This document shows positions 8,627 through 17,336 of a stretch of DNA of 64,000 bases, piece by piece. Each line of letters opens with the position of its first letter. The stretch's first letter is position 1. Location of the stretch: contig JADJGQ010000001.1 in assembly GCA_016708025.1 (NCBI GenBank), positions 186,001 to 250,000 on the forward strand. The letters run 5' to 3'. Origin of the DNA: a bacterium (GTDB lineage Bacteria; Zixibacteria; MSB-5A5; GN15; FEB-12). The notes under the pieces are model-generated. The model was given only the letters and a program-made list of their open reading frames with translations, did no database searches and had not been told where the DNA came from. Both the position numbers and the translations under genes were made by a program.

Positions 8627-9370
8627 ATGAACTTACTACTACTGACTCCATCCGACCTGCAATCTGACGGCTGTTATCGTGTTGATGACTCCCGGCACCT
8701 GCATATTCGCGGTCTGTTGAAACTGCGCTCCGGTGATCAATTGTCAGTCGGTGTTCTCAACGGACCACGGGGGATAGGCCGTATTCTCTCAGCTGACGAC
8801 CAGGCAACTGTTATCGAGCTTGGTCCCATGACGCTTTCTCCTGCGCCATCTGTGGCTATCGACCTGCTTTGCGCGGTTCCCCGACCCAAGATCATGCGCA
8901 AAGTGCTATTTGTTGCCGCCATGTTTGGTGTCAGATCGCTCCATTTTATGCGGGCCAATCGAACCGAAAAGAGTTATCTCGATTCGCCCGTCTTCCGAGA
9001 TGGCCGCTTCGAGCCATACCTGGTGGAAGGGCTCAGTCAGGGGGAATGGACGAGAATGCCCGAAGTGACCGTCCATCCGCTTTTCCGTCCCTTTGTTGAA
9101 GATCAATTGCCCAGTCTGCCGGGCTCTGCGGAGGCCCCAAAGCTGTTGGCGGATCTTGGTGACCGTCCGATGATTGACGCTCTGTTGGCTGACCAATCGG
9201 TCAGGCAGGTTATTCTGGCAATCGGTCCGGAGGGGGGGTGGGTCGACTTTGAGCGCGACCTGCTCGGACGGGCCGGGTTCACGTCATTTTCACTCGGGAA
9301 AGCCAACCTTCGAGTCGAGTTTGCCTTGGCGGCGGCCCTTAGCCAAGTCGAGTTGAGCCTCTGTCCCTAG
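8627..9370 (+). CDS. rsmE: 16S rRNA (uracil1498-N3)-methyltransferase RsmE
   Basis: A SPOUT-class methyltransferase of 247 residues, the usual RsmE length, that methylates U1498 of 16S rRNA. An N-terminal PUA-like domain (residues about 1-75, HLHIRGLLKLRSGDQLSV) is followed by the SPOUT domain with the knot motifs LAIGPEGGW and SLGKANLRVEFALAAAL. AAAGGG lies just upstream of the ATG. It sits 106 bases after the SET-domain gene. Confidence 0.92.
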   Translation: MNLLLLTPSDLQSDGCYRVDDSRHLHIRGLLKLRSGDQLSVGVLNGPRGIGRILSADDQATVIELGPMTLSPAPSVAIDLLCAVPRPKIMRKVLFVAAMFGVRSLHFMRANRTEKSYLDSPVFRDGRFEPYLVEGLSQGEWTRMPEVTVHPLFRPFVEDQLPSLPGSAEAPKLLADLGDRPMIDALLADQSVRQVILAIGPEGGWVDFERDLLGRAGFTSFSLGKANLRVEFALAAALSQVELSLCP

Positions 9371-9416
9371 TTCCTCGCCCCCCGGATGGGGCGACCTAAG
9401 TGTCCGACTTTTAAAC

Positions 9417-9445
9417 TTGTTGCTCCTGCCGATCCGACCTATCTT
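9417..9445 (+). promoter_or_regulatory. Candidate sigma-70 promoter for the TPR lipoprotein gene
   Basis: A -35-like TTGTTG (9417-9422) is separated by 17 bases from a -10-like TATCTT (9440-9445). Transcription would start near 9452, leaving a leader of about 26 bases that contains AAAGGAAAA. The preceding gene ends at 9370. Confidence 0.45.
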
Positions 9446-9477
9446 TTCGGCGCATCGAACAAAGGAAAATCAAAGCT

Positions 9478-10980
9478 ATGCGGCTACATACAACCAGCCA
9501 AACGTTCGGATTGATACTACTTCTGGCCCTGCTGGCAGTCGCCTCAGGTTGTTCTGATCCGGCGGCTACCAAACTTCGCTACGATGCGGAGAAGCTGTTC
9601 CATCAGGCAGAGAAGCAACTGAGCGACGCTGAGATCCGGCAGCAGCTCCGGGATGACAAAGTTGCGCGCCAAATCAGGGACGCCTATGGAGCCTCGCTCA
9701 CGACCGCTTACGCTGCTCTCGACCAACTTGATCAGCATCGCGATTCGATCGAGTATATGCAGCTTGGCCAGATCGCTCTGCGATCCGCCTCGCGGTTGTC
9801 GCAATTTTACTATAAGCTCCGTCGTTACGATACCTGCACCGTTATTCTCAACGAACTGCTCGGAAAGCTAACGTTGCCATCGCTCGAGACTGCGGTCACC
9901 TGGGTGAATCTGGGACAGGCATTGCAGGCATCGGGACAGTGGGACAGTGCTATCACCGTGTACGGCAAAGCGATTGAGCGGGTCAGCCCGCCGATCGATA
10001 TGCAGGGTGAGATCATAACACCTGTCTTTAGCCTTCCCGCCCAGATCTATCAGATCTACAGTCGGATCGGCGACACCGTGAATGCCAGACAGCAGTACGT
10101 AGCTGCGACCGACTACTACGGACGATTCGCCCGCCAGCGGACTGGGACAAAACTGGGGACCGGCTCCTGGACTATGCTGGGAATCCTGTATGGACAGGAG
10201 AAACAGTGGCCGGAAGCGATTAATGCGTACGAACAACTAAAAGACTCGGCTGGCCAAACCGACTGGCGTGCTTCGACCCGTATCGGCGATATTTATGCGA
10301 TTCAGCTTGGACAGTTGGATAGAGCTGTCCAGATTTATGACGACATTCTGGCAAGATTGCGTGGTTCAGACACCCTCGCCAGACCGCAGTTCATCTTCAA
10401 GAAAGCGCTCGTCTACATGGAGAAGAAGCAGTACGATCAGGCTCGTTCACTGCTGGCCGATCTCAATCGTGATTACCGCGGGTTCTTCATGTCGAATCCC
10501 GCACCCCAATTTGTCAAAGCACAGTCCTATGAAAAGGAAGGAAACTGGGAGCGGGCCGAAACGGAATATCGCTTCCTGATCGATAACTATGCCGCCTCCG
10601 ACCAGGCAATGTCGTCTTATCTGCATGTTGGCGATGAAATGGCCAAACAGGGGAGAAAGACTGAAGCCGAGAAATGGATGGGGCGCGCCGATCAGTTCTT
10701 CAGTTCGATCGCCGGACGAACCTCCGGTTCCCAGATAGAGGCGGTTGCCATGACCTACCGAGCCGAACTGCTACGTCGCAATAGCGACTGGAACGGCGCC
10801 GCTGGTATGCTCTTACAAGTTTTTGACAAGTTCCCCGAGGAGACGATGGGCCAGAACGCCCTGATCACAGCGGCGGAGATCCATAGAGAAAAACTGAACG
10901 ATCCGGCCAAGGCCGATTCCCTGATCGAATCGCTGCGCCGGATCATGACCATGCCCAGGGATGAGCTGACCCAGAAATGA
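9478..10980 (+). CDS. TPR-repeat lipoprotein
   Basis: A 500-residue lipoprotein: the signal peptide ends in the lipobox VASGC (Cys25), so the mature protein should be membrane-anchored on the outer side of the inner membrane or in the outer membrane. The rest is helical TPR-like repeats, for example WVNLGQALQASGQWDSAITVYGKA and KSYEKEGNWERAE-type units from about residue 100 to 480. The pattern is like tol-pal/BamD-style scaffolds and other periplasmic TPR proteins, but no specific orthologue is recognised. It is followed after 63 bases by a small secreted protein. Confidence 0.8.
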   Translation: MRLHTTSQTFGLILLLALLAVASGCSDPAATKLRYDAEKLFHQAEKQLSDAEIRQQLRDDKVARQIRDAYGASLTTAYAALDQLDQHRDSIEYMQLGQIALRSASRLSQFYYKLRRYDTCTVILNELLGKLTLPSLETAVTWVNLGQALQASGQWDSAITVYGKAIERVSPPIDMQGEIITPVFSLPAQIYQIYSRIGDTVNARQQYVAATDYYGRFARQRTGTKLGTGSWTMLGILYGQEKQWPEAINAYEQLKDSAGQTDWRASTRIGDIYAIQLGQLDRAVQIYDDILARLRGSDTLARPQFIFKKALVYMEKKQYDQARSLLADLNRDYRGFFMSNPAPQFVKAQSYEKEGNWERAETEYRFLIDNYAASDQAMSSYLHVGDEMAKQGRKTEAEKWMGRADQFFSSIAGRTSGSQIEAVAMTYRAELLRRNSDWNGAAGMLLQVFDKFPEETMGQNALITAAEIHREKLNDPAKADSLIESLRRIMTMPRDELTQK

Positions 10981-11043
10981 CATCGGGCGGCTCGTTACGG
11001 TGTATAACAGAGACGATACGCAATTTGATACGCTGGAGGACCC

Positions 11044-11607
11044 ATGATCCGTTTTGTTATTGGATGTTGTACTCTTTTGATGCTGTTGGCGCTGATGCCG
11101 GTGAACGCTTCGGCCCAGGTCGACAATTTTGGCGTGCCGGATACTATCTGGGCAGATGTCGCCAAGATAGATGACCACCACTGGACCATCACGGTTTCAT
11201 ATTTTAACGATGAAGTTGTGCTCGGACTATCGGTTCCCTTCCGGATGACCTCCGGTCTGAACCAGATTGTCGCCGATTCGGCCGTCTTTACCGGCGGACG
11301 AGTCGAGCACTTTGGGATGAAGTCATTCCGGGCTGATACCGCTATCCAGTGCGTGTTGCTGGGAATGGTCGGACCGGGTGCCTCGAAAAAGGTGCTTCTC
11401 CCCGGCAAAGGACGCCTGGCCACCATCTATGTTTCATCGCTTGAAAACAAGCCGATCGAGAAATTGGATGTCGACACCACGACTGTCAATCCGCAAAACA
11501 GCTTGATGGCTGTGGCGGATTCCTTGCAGGGGACACCGCCGGACACTGTCCGAGTGGCGCAGAAGGATGCTATTATCATCCCGGCATTTGTGGTAAGAAA
11601 AGAGTAG
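11044..11607 (+). CDS. Small secreted protein, possible cohesin-like fold
   Basis: A 187-residue protein with a signal peptide (residues 1-24, ending NASAQ) and GGAGG 4 bases before the ATG. The remainder is beta-rich: FNDEVVLGLSVPFRM, DSAVFTGGRVEHFG, KGRLATIYVSS. This strand order is reminiscent of cohesin-like domains seen in secreted proteins of FCB candidate phyla, but I cannot confirm that by eye. A strong terminator follows it. Two dockerin-like proteins occur elsewhere in the window (36490-38812), which makes the possible cohesin resemblance worth testing. Confidence 0.55.
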   Translation: MIRFVIGCCTLLMLLALMPVNASAQVDNFGVPDTIWADVAKIDDHHWTITVSYFNDEVVLGLSVPFRMTSGLNQIVADSAVFTGGRVEHFGMKSFRADTAIQCVLLGMVGPGASKKVLLPGKGRLATIYVSSLENKPIEKLDVDTTTVNPQNSLMAVADSLQGTPPDTVRVAQKDAIIIPAFVVRKE

Positions 11608-11628
11608 AAGAGAGAAATTCTCAGACAG

Positions 11629-11658
11629 GGCGCCGGTCTTTGATCGGCGCCTTTTTTT
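11629..11658 (+). terminator. Rho-independent terminator
   Basis: A 7-bp perfect stem GGCGCCG/CGGCGCC (11629-11635, 11645-11651) with a 9-base loop is followed by seven T. It ends the TPR lipoprotein/secreted protein transcript and stands before the convergent minus-strand nuclease gene. Confidence 0.9.
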
Positions 11659-11662
11659 ATGC

Positions 11663-12904
11663 CTATTCGGTGCCGTCGCTGGAGTCGATCTTCTTTGGCG
11701 TGGCCCTGACACTCACCAGTTCTTCAATCCGCATCAATGCGGTTAAGAGAGCCAGTTTCTCTTCGGGGAGTCGTTTCTTGATTACCAAATCACGCAAAGC
11801 GTGATCATCGACTTTCAGGCAGCTATCCAGTTCAAGCTGGCGAACCAGTTGGGAAAGTTCAGCATAACCATCAGGGTCATCCGTTTTGGTGGGGAATTTC
11901 TCCTGCTGCTTGATTGAGACGGTGACTGTCCCAGAGTCACCGGTCAGTTTCTGCAGATTGAGATCTTTGGCGACCTGGGTCAGATCCTCTTTGAGCGCTT
12001 TCTGTTCGGCTTCAAGCTGTTTCAAGCGGCCATACAGATCGAGGTATTCTTCGACCAGTTTTCTGGCAAGCTCCGCTGTGCTTTGTTCTTTGCCGTCAAC
12101 TTCTCCAGCCTCGTTGGCCAGGATCAGGCGATGTCGCTTAGCCGGACAGATCTGCTGGTATTCACAGAAATCACAGTAGCCCCCTTCGCGCGCCGGAAAG
12201 TCATCGAGCTGTTCGGCCCGTCTGGTCAACGCAATGACTGTCCGGAGCTCCTCCTGCAGTTCATCGAGCTCCTCGGCCGACATAGTATACGTGATGGTCT
12301 CATTCAGCTTGAGGTAATGCTGCACCAGCTCGATTTTTGTGAAATCCGGGAAGTTCTCCTGCACCAGAAGTTGGTACATTCCCATCTGGCGATAAAAGAT
12401 CGGGTCGCGACCGCCGCGAGGGAGATCCTTGCCCGTTTTGTAGTCACAGATTTCGATCGCTCCATCCGGACGTCGTGAGAGACGATCGATAATGCCGCGC
12501 AACTTATAGGATGAACCGGGGAGATATCCGTTCAGCTTCCGTTCGATCCCGATCGTCTTTGCCTCGGTGAACGGCGCATATTTGGCGTAGTAGGTCTCGA
12601 TCATAGAACGACCGCTCGCGATGTAATCATCCATCGTCATATAGTCGCGGTCGATGTGGATCTGCTCGCGCTCCGGCTTTTCCCACTCGCTCTGGTAATA
12701 CTTCAGCAGATACTCGAGGTCAGGAGTCTTACCTTCCTGGACGATAGCGTAAAGGCGAGCAAGAGTGCGATGGACGACCTGCCCGAGGTAAATATTGGCC
12801 GGTACCCGTTTCGGCAATTCGATCTCTTCGATAAATCGAAACTTGTACCGCCGCGGGCATTCTTCAAAAGTCTTGAGTGCATTGTGACTGAATAAGTTTT
12901 TCAT
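11663..12904 (-). CDS. RecB-family PD-(D/E)XK nuclease with Fe-S cysteines
   Basis: A 413-residue nuclease of the PD-(D/E)XK (RecB/AddB/Cas4-like) class. N-terminal SHNALKTFEECPRRYKFRF matches the usual start of such domains. Catalytic elements are LRGIIDRL and EICDYKTGK. One Cys near the N-terminus (EECPRR) plus CDFCEYQQIC form the C...CxxCx5C pattern of an iron-sulphur site. A C-terminal extension of about 130 residues has a coiled coil (GRLKQLEAEQKALKEDL). The start is placed at ATG 12904; a TTG at 12964 would abut the upstream stop. No helicase partner or CRISPR array lies nearby, so a DNA repair role is a general inference. Confidence 0.85.
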   Translation of the reverse strand: MKNLFSHNALKTFEECPRRYKFRFIEEIELPKRVPANIYLGQVVHRTLARLYAIVQEGKTPDLEYLLKYYQSEWEKPEREQIHIDRDYMTMDDYIASGRSMIETYYAKYAPFTEAKTIGIERKLNGYLPGSSYKLRGIIDRLSRRPDGAIEICDYKTGKDLPRGGRDPIFYRQMGMYQLLVQENFPDFTKIELVQHYLKLNETITYTMSAEELDELQEELRTVIALTRRAEQLDDFPAREGGYCDFCEYQQICPAKRHRLILANEAGEVDGKEQSTAELARKLVEEYLDLYGRLKQLEAEQKALKEDLTQVAKDLNLQKLTGDSGTVTVSIKQQEKFPTKTDDPDGYAELSQLVRQLELDSCLKVDDHALRDLVIKKRLPEEKLALLTALMRIEELVSVRATPKKIDSSDGTE

Positions 12905-12935
12905 TCCGTGACCATCTCTTCCCCTGGTGTCGCGG

Positions 12936-12964
12936 AAGATAGGTCGGAGGAGGGGGAAAGACAA
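12936..12964 (-). promoter_or_regulatory. Candidate sigma-70 promoter for the RecB-like nuclease gene
   Basis: On the minus strand TTGTCT (12964-12959), a 17-base spacer and TATCTT (12941-12936) precede the ATG at 12904, with an expected leader of about 25 bases. It overlaps the stop of the upstream glycosyltransferase gene, so the nuclease could be transcribed alone or with it. Confidence 0.4.
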
Positions 12965-14188
12965 TCACTTTCCGACGCTGGTCGCTCTCAATCCGACTGT
13001 CCTGATCAATTCAAGTGCCTGTTGGACCATCTGGCTCCAGTCATGCTCCTGATTGACCTTGCGCCAGCCGGCTTCGGCCAGTCGCGTTTTTCGCTCCGGG
13101 TCGGCCAGGAGGAGATTGACCGCCGAGGCAAATTCGCGCACTGAATCGGCGATCACCAGATCGCGTTCCGGGATCAGGTTGAGCCCCTCGGCTCCATAGC
13201 TGGTGGAGACAACCGGGCGACGCATCGCCATCGCCTCGTACAATTTGACGCGGTTTCCCCCCGGGACCTGCAGCGGGACAATATAGATATCAGCCTGCGC
13301 CAGATGGGGGCGAATATCCTTCACCCATCCGGTCACCGTGATCGAACTGTCTTTGTGCGGCAACGCGGCAATCTCGGTCGCCGGGTTCGGACCGACGATG
13401 TCCAGCGATACATCCGGATGCTCCCGCCGGATCAGCGGATAGACTTCGGAAACGAACCAGAGCAACTGATCGATATTCGACAGCAAATCAAGCGATCCCG
13501 AAAAGACCAAACGTTTCGGAATGGTGGTATCGACCTTGTCCGGCTTGAAGAACGCACAGTCAACGCCGACCGGGATCACACTTATCGGTGCGGTAACTTT
13601 GTAATCATCCACCAACGATTCACGATCCTTTTCGCTGGTGACGATCACCCGGTCAAATCGATTGCAGGTGGAGGTCTCATAGGCGGCCATCCGCTTGGTT
13701 TCGTAATTGAAGTAGGCGCGACGGATGATCCCCGAGGCCGTTTCATATCGCTGTTGCCAGAGCGACGTCTCAATGGCGTGATGATACAGTACTTTGGGAA
13801 CCGGAAGATTGAAATCGAGATTAACCGCGCTTTCCAGCGTGTCGCAGATGATCAGATCACAGGCGCCCGACTGAACCAGCTTGTGGATCTCATCACTGAT
13901 CGCGCCACTGCTGTACCGCTTCATGAAGTACGGATAGACCGAACCGAGATTCATCACCACATGGCTGTAGAACGACAGACCCTGCTTTTCTTCGGCAGGC
14001 TGAAAGATCGTAATAGCAGGGGACGAGAATTGGTCGGAGATCTGACCGACCAGGAATTCATCCTGCCGCAATCCGACATAGGTCACCGCCTCCTCGCGGG
14101 CAATGCCGCGAAGCAAACTGTAACTTCGGATCCGGTTGCCGCTATCCAGCGGAAAGATCGGTTCTGCCCGTAACCAGACAATATGCAT
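12965..14188 (-). CDS. Glycosyltransferase family 4 (GT-B), stp1/TuaH-like
   Basis: A 407-residue GT-B glycosyltransferase. The N-terminus MHIVWLRAEPIFPLDSGNRI matches the start of a family that includes sugar transferases associated with exopolysaccharide systems (LSHRxPYPPDKGDR type). The C-terminal half has VFSGSLDLLSNIDQLLWFV, the domain HPDVSLDIVGPNP, then VTGWVKDIRPHLAQADIYIVPLQVPGG and the E-x7-E-like VKLYEAMAMRRPVVST. Start at ATG 14188 rather than 14236, because the upstream residues look random. It follows the next glycosyltransferase by about 57 bases, forming a pair. Confidence 0.85.
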   Translation of the reverse strand: MHIVWLRAEPIFPLDSGNRIRSYSLLRGIAREEAVTYVGLRQDEFLVGQISDQFSSPAITIFQPAEEKQGLSFYSHVVMNLGSVYPYFMKRYSSGAISDEIHKLVQSGACDLIICDTLESAVNLDFNLPVPKVLYHHAIETSLWQQRYETASGIIRRAYFNYETKRMAAYETSTCNRFDRVIVTSEKDRESLVDDYKVTAPISVIPVGVDCAFFKPDKVDTTIPKRLVFSGSLDLLSNIDQLLWFVSEVYPLIRREHPDVSLDIVGPNPATEIAALPHKDSSITVTGWVKDIRPHLAQADIYIVPLQVPGGNRVKLYEAMAMRRPVVSTSYGAEGLNLIPERDLVIADSVREFASAVNLLLADPERKTRLAEAGWRKVNQEHDWSQMVQQALELIRTVGLRATSVGK

Positions 14189-14245
14189 TGAAGGGTTGTC
14201 TCCAGCATGGGACGGCCTTACCTGCCGCCCGACCATCCGAGTATA

Positions 14246-15340
14246 TTAGTTTGAGTATCGGTTGAAAAGGGAGTTCCAACTACTGCGGACGGAGGGCCAG
14301 CCGAACCGGAACGATTCAACCGGTCCGGAGCGGGAAAGCTGGGTGACCAAAAGCGGTGTTTCGATCAATTCTATGATTCGACCGGCCAGGGCGACCGGGT
14401 CATTTGCGGGGAAGATCAATCCGGATTGCCGATTCTGCACCACCGCGGTCATCCCGCCGGAGTCGCAGGTGACCACAGGAATCCCCAGGCTCAATGCCGT
14501 CAATACCGGGGTTGGCAGATCATCATCGGTCGAGTTGTTGATCAACAGGTCACAGGACTGCCAGCAAGTGCGTACTGCCTCGGAGTCTCCGTTGTTGACC
14601 AAGTTAACCAAACCCACCTGACTTATCATCGATACAGCAAGGGAGAGCCGTTCATCCGAACCGACGAGCGTTAGTTCGGCCCGCGGGTATTTCTGCTTGG
14701 TTAGCTTAAACGCCCGAAGAATAGCCGTCAGATTGCTCTCAGGACCAGCCAACAGGAATGACAGCATTCGCGGCTGCAGATCCTGTATCAGGCGCGGAGC
14801 GACAGAGGTAGTGTCTATCGCCGGTGGCACCACTTCAATCGGAAGGTGATGCCGAGCGAGGATACGAGCCGACCATTCAGTCGGAACCGTGATCTTGTTG
14901 GCCAGTCGAAGCATGGGGATCAGGAATCGAGAGAACCTGCCGTTCAGGTCTTCGACATTTCCCCCGGCAAAAGAGATCACGATCTGTTTACCGTAGAATC
15001 TGGCCAGCATCAGTACGGGAAGAAGCGAGTTGACCAGTTCGAGTGGTGGCGTGGCCTGCAAATAGATCAGGTCGTGTTCGACTACTCGGCGATGTAGTTC
15101 GCGAAGCATCTGAATCCATGAGACTCTGGAATCCTGAGGGCGCTGTGAGGAATAGCGAGCAGTTGAGCCGGACCGGCAGCAGGAGTAGAGGGAGACGGTA
15201 TGTCCTTCTCTCGAAAGGCGAGCAGCCAAAAACGAAACATCAGGCCCGCCAGATTCAGCCTGCTGCCAGACCGGTGAGATGATCAGGATGCGTCGGCGTA
15301 TCGCCCGACCACGATCCTGGGGAATCTGCTCCCCATCCAT
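14246..15340 (-). CDS. Glycosyltransferase family 4 (GT-B)
   Basis: A 364-residue GT-B enzyme. N-terminal RRILIISPVWQQAESGGPDV is the usual acceptor-side Rossmann start; the C-terminal half has PRMLSFLLAGPESNLTAILR, AELTLVGSDE and the donor-side motif DDLPTPVLTALSLGIPVVTC followed by DSGGM, as in GT4 enzymes. The first ATG is at 15340; an upstream TTG (15370) lacks a ribosome binding site. It is the first gene of a minus-strand group with the second glycosyltransferase and the nuclease. Donor and acceptor sugars cannot be told from sequence. Confidence 0.83.
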   Translation of the reverse strand: MDGEQIPQDRGRAIRRRILIISPVWQQAESGGPDVSFLAARLSREGHTVSLYSCCRSGSTARYSSQRPQDSRVSWIQMLRELHRRVVEHDLIYLQATPPLELVNSLLPVLMLARFYGKQIVISFAGGNVEDLNGRFSRFLIPMLRLANKITVPTEWSARILARHHLPIEVVPPAIDTTSVAPRLIQDLQPRMLSFLLAGPESNLTAILRAFKLTKQKYPRAELTLVGSDERLSLAVSMISQVGLVNLVNNGDSEAVRTCWQSCDLLINNSTDDDLPTPVLTALSLGIPVVTCDSGGMTAVVQNRQSGLIFPANDPVALAGRIIELIETPLLVTQLSRSGPVESFRFGWPSVRSSWNSLFNRYSN

Positions 15341-15932
15341 CTTCTGTCTGTAAACTGTTTGCGGTTCCAAAGGTTATGCCATCGCTATCAATTTCAGGTT
15401 GCCAGGTTCCTTATGTTTCCGATTGTTATACTCAGCAGGAATAGGATGGTTGTAACTATTTTTGCGGTAGGCCGGTGGGCAAAAAAAGAAGAAAGCAGTC
15501 CAGGTGCGGTGGACTGCTCTCTTATTCGGCACAATCACAGATTGCGCTGTACATTGCGCCCCTCTCTCCTGACCCTAGTGCCCCAACTGAAGGTCGAGAG
15601 TTTCTCCCCACTTTTACTAGCCCCGTCTCGTCAGCGGCTTCCTTGTCCCTGAACCCCCGCCGCCTGAGCCCCTTTTTGGCGTCCGCGCACTCCCAACGCC
15701 CCCAGCTCCCCATGTGCGAACGACCTATTACATAGAAAGAACTGTGCCAACCGTGATGATCGCCGCAGGGATTTCGTAACTGATTCGTAAGTGATTACAT
15801 GGTAACGTGGAGTTTCTTGTCAGTATAGAAGAGAGGCGAAGAATGTAAGTATACTTTGACGTCCAGTTTCAAGTCGATACTGGCAAACGTTTCAGACTGA
15901 CACCAGACTGGAACGATAAAAACAGTACTTAT
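15341..15932. other. Gene-free 592-base stretch
   Basis: No convincing gene is present on either strand; the open frames here have random-looking composition. It holds a minus-strand terminator (15481-15518). A strongly pyrimidine-rich plus strand (about 15550-15720) contains blocks of CCCC, and the minus strand is accordingly G-rich. The remaining AT-richer part (15730-15930) lies just after the NADH dehydrogenase stop. I saw no match to 6S RNA, RNase P RNA, SRP RNA or tmRNA. Confidence 0.6.
15481..15518 (-). terminator. Rho-independent terminator (minus strand)
   Basis: An 8-bp perfect stem AGCAGTCC/GGACTGCT (15494-15501, 15511-15518) with a 9-base loop. Read on the minus strand it is followed by TTCTTCTTTTTTT. 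It lies about 415 bases beyond the stop of the ndh gene and would end a minus-strand transcript coming from there or from within the gap. Confidence 0.75.
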
Positions 15933-17246
15933 TTAGTGACCATTCGGCATTCGATGTTCGCCTGTGATCAGACGCGCACCGCGATTGTGAGTGACATAGT
16001 ACCAGAGCCATTGAACGAAAACCAGTAATCGGTTATCGAATTCGACCAGTTTCATCAAGTGGAGGAAGACCCACATCAGCCAGGCAAACATCCCTGAAAA
16101 CCTGAAGCCTTTGATATCAGCGACTGCCGCGTTACGACCAATTGTCGCCATATCTCCGGGGAACGAGTAGTGGAATGGACGAAGTTGTTCCCCCTGCAAT
16201 CTCGCGACAACAGCCTTTGAGGCATAAGTCCCTTGCTGCATTGCCACCGCCGCTACACCGGGGAGCGGTTCTCCGGTCTGGTGAGTAAACGAGGCGAGGT
16301 CGCCAATGACATAGATATCTTCGTGGCCGGGGATATTCAGATGCGGATCGACCAGTATTCGTCCAGCTTTGTCCAAAAGCGATCGATTGCCGCCAACCAA
16401 TGCTTCGCTGTCGAATGTAGCACGCACACCTGCTGCCCAGAGGACAGTCCGTGCGTTTATGCGAGTGATCTGCTCGCCGTGCTTGATCTCCACACCGCGA
16501 TCATCAACCTTGGTGACCAATGTTGAAGTACGAACATCGACTCCAAGTCTCTCCAGTGATCTGCGGGCCTTGGCGGAGAGTGTTTCCGGATAGCTCGTCA
16601 ACACCCGGTCATTTCCTTCGACCAGAATGATCTTTGCATCGCGAGGATTGATCCTTCGAAAGTCCTTCGAGAGGGTCTCGTTGGCGATCTCCGCCAGTGC
16701 GCCAGCCAACTCCACCCCGGTTGGGCCCCCTCCGGCCAGAACGAAGGTCATCCATTCGCATCGGACCACCGGATCGGTCTCTCGCTCGGCCGTCTCAAAT
16801 GCCAGGAATATCCGCGTGCGAATATCCAGTGCATCCTCGATCGACTTCAATCCCGGTGCCGCCTGACTCCATTCCTCATGACCAAAGTAGTGATGCCGCA
16901 CACCGGCACCAATGATCAGGGAATCGTAGGGAATAGTCTCTTTGTCTGCCAGTTCAACGATCCGGTTATTGATATCAACAGTCGTTACTTCTCCGAGCAG
17001 GATGGTGACGTTCTTCTGATTTTTAAGGATAGACCGAAGCGGCGAAGCGACATCGGCAGGAGAGAGCCCGCCGGTCGCCACTTGATAGAGCAGCGGCTGA
17101 AAGAGATGGAAATTGCGGCGATCGATCAGCGTGACATCAACATCGGCACGTTTCAGCGCTCGGACGGCATTGAGTCCGCCGAATCCGCCACCGATGATCA
17201 CAACGTGATGACGTCTATTCGTATCAGTAGGCAAATCGTTTTGCAT
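15933..17246 (-). CDS. ndh: Type II NADH dehydrogenase (NDH-2)
   Basis: Single-subunit NADH:quinone oxidoreductase, 437 residues, which passes electrons from NADH to quinone at the membrane without pumping protons. The FAD-binding motif is VVIIGGGFGGLNAVRAL and the NAD-binding motif FVLAGGGPTGVELAGALAE. It has the typical GEPLPGVAAVAMQQGTYASK block (quinone-site AxQ), FAD-contacting VIGDLAS, and a C-terminal amphipathic/hydrophobic region (FAWLMWVFLHLMKLV) for membrane attachment. The ribosome binding site GGAGGG (17258-17253) directly follows the T-run of a terminator hairpin (see findings). Confidence 0.93.
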   Translation of the reverse strand: MQNDLPTDTNRRHHVVIIGGGFGGLNAVRALKRADVDVTLIDRRNFHLFQPLLYQVATGGLSPADVASPLRSILKNQKNVTILLGEVTTVDINNRIVELADKETIPYDSLIIGAGVRHHYFGHEEWSQAAPGLKSIEDALDIRTRIFLAFETAERETDPVVRCEWMTFVLAGGGPTGVELAGALAEIANETLSKDFRRINPRDAKIILVEGNDRVLTSYPETLSAKARRSLERLGVDVRTSTLVTKVDDRGVEIKHGEQITRINARTVLWAAGVRATFDSEALVGGNRSLLDKAGRILVDPHLNIPGHEDIYVIGDLASFTHQTGEPLPGVAAVAMQQGTYASKAVVARLQGEQLRPFHYSFPGDMATIGRNAAVADIKGFRFSGMFAWLMWVFLHLMKLVEFDNRLLVFVQWLWYYVTHNRGARLITGEHRMPNGH

Positions 17247-17258
17247 CCATATCCCTCC

Positions 17259-17297
17259 AAAAAAAGTACCATGTTCGGCATCTTCCGAACATGGTAC
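17259..17297 (-). terminator. Terminator/attenuator hairpin between the ompA-like gene and ndh
   Basis: A perfect 13-bp inverted repeat (GTACCATGTTCGG and its complement, 17266-17278 and 17285-17297) with a 6-base loop. On the minus strand it is followed at once by seven T and then by the GGAGGG of ndh. It should end the OmpA-like transcript. Because no room is left for a promoter between it and ndh, it may also act as an attenuator. Confidence 0.88.
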
Positions 17298-17336
17298 AAT
17301 CTGTAACGACGCAAAAGTGGATAAGTTCCGTCCGAC

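Noticed and set aside
9378..9394. CGCCCC...GGGGCG hairpin after rsmE as a terminator
   Set aside because: It is short and not followed by a T-run.
11663..12904. Cas4-like nuclease as a sign of a CRISPR system
   Set aside because: The PD-(D/E)XK plus Fe-S cysteine layout is also that of RecB/AddB-type repair nucleases; no Cas1/Cas2 gene and no repeat array are present.
13304..14173. A 289-residue open frame antisense to the glycosyltransferase
   Set aside because: It lies fully within a well-supported glycosyltransferase gene and matches no family pattern.
15549..15720. 6S RNA, SRP RNA or RNase P RNA in the gap
   Set aside because: A TCAGG...AGGAAGC resemblance to the SRP core was seen on the minus strand, but the UCC-GGAA-GGA helix is missing; ends do not pair as in 6S RNA, and no RNase P motifs were found.
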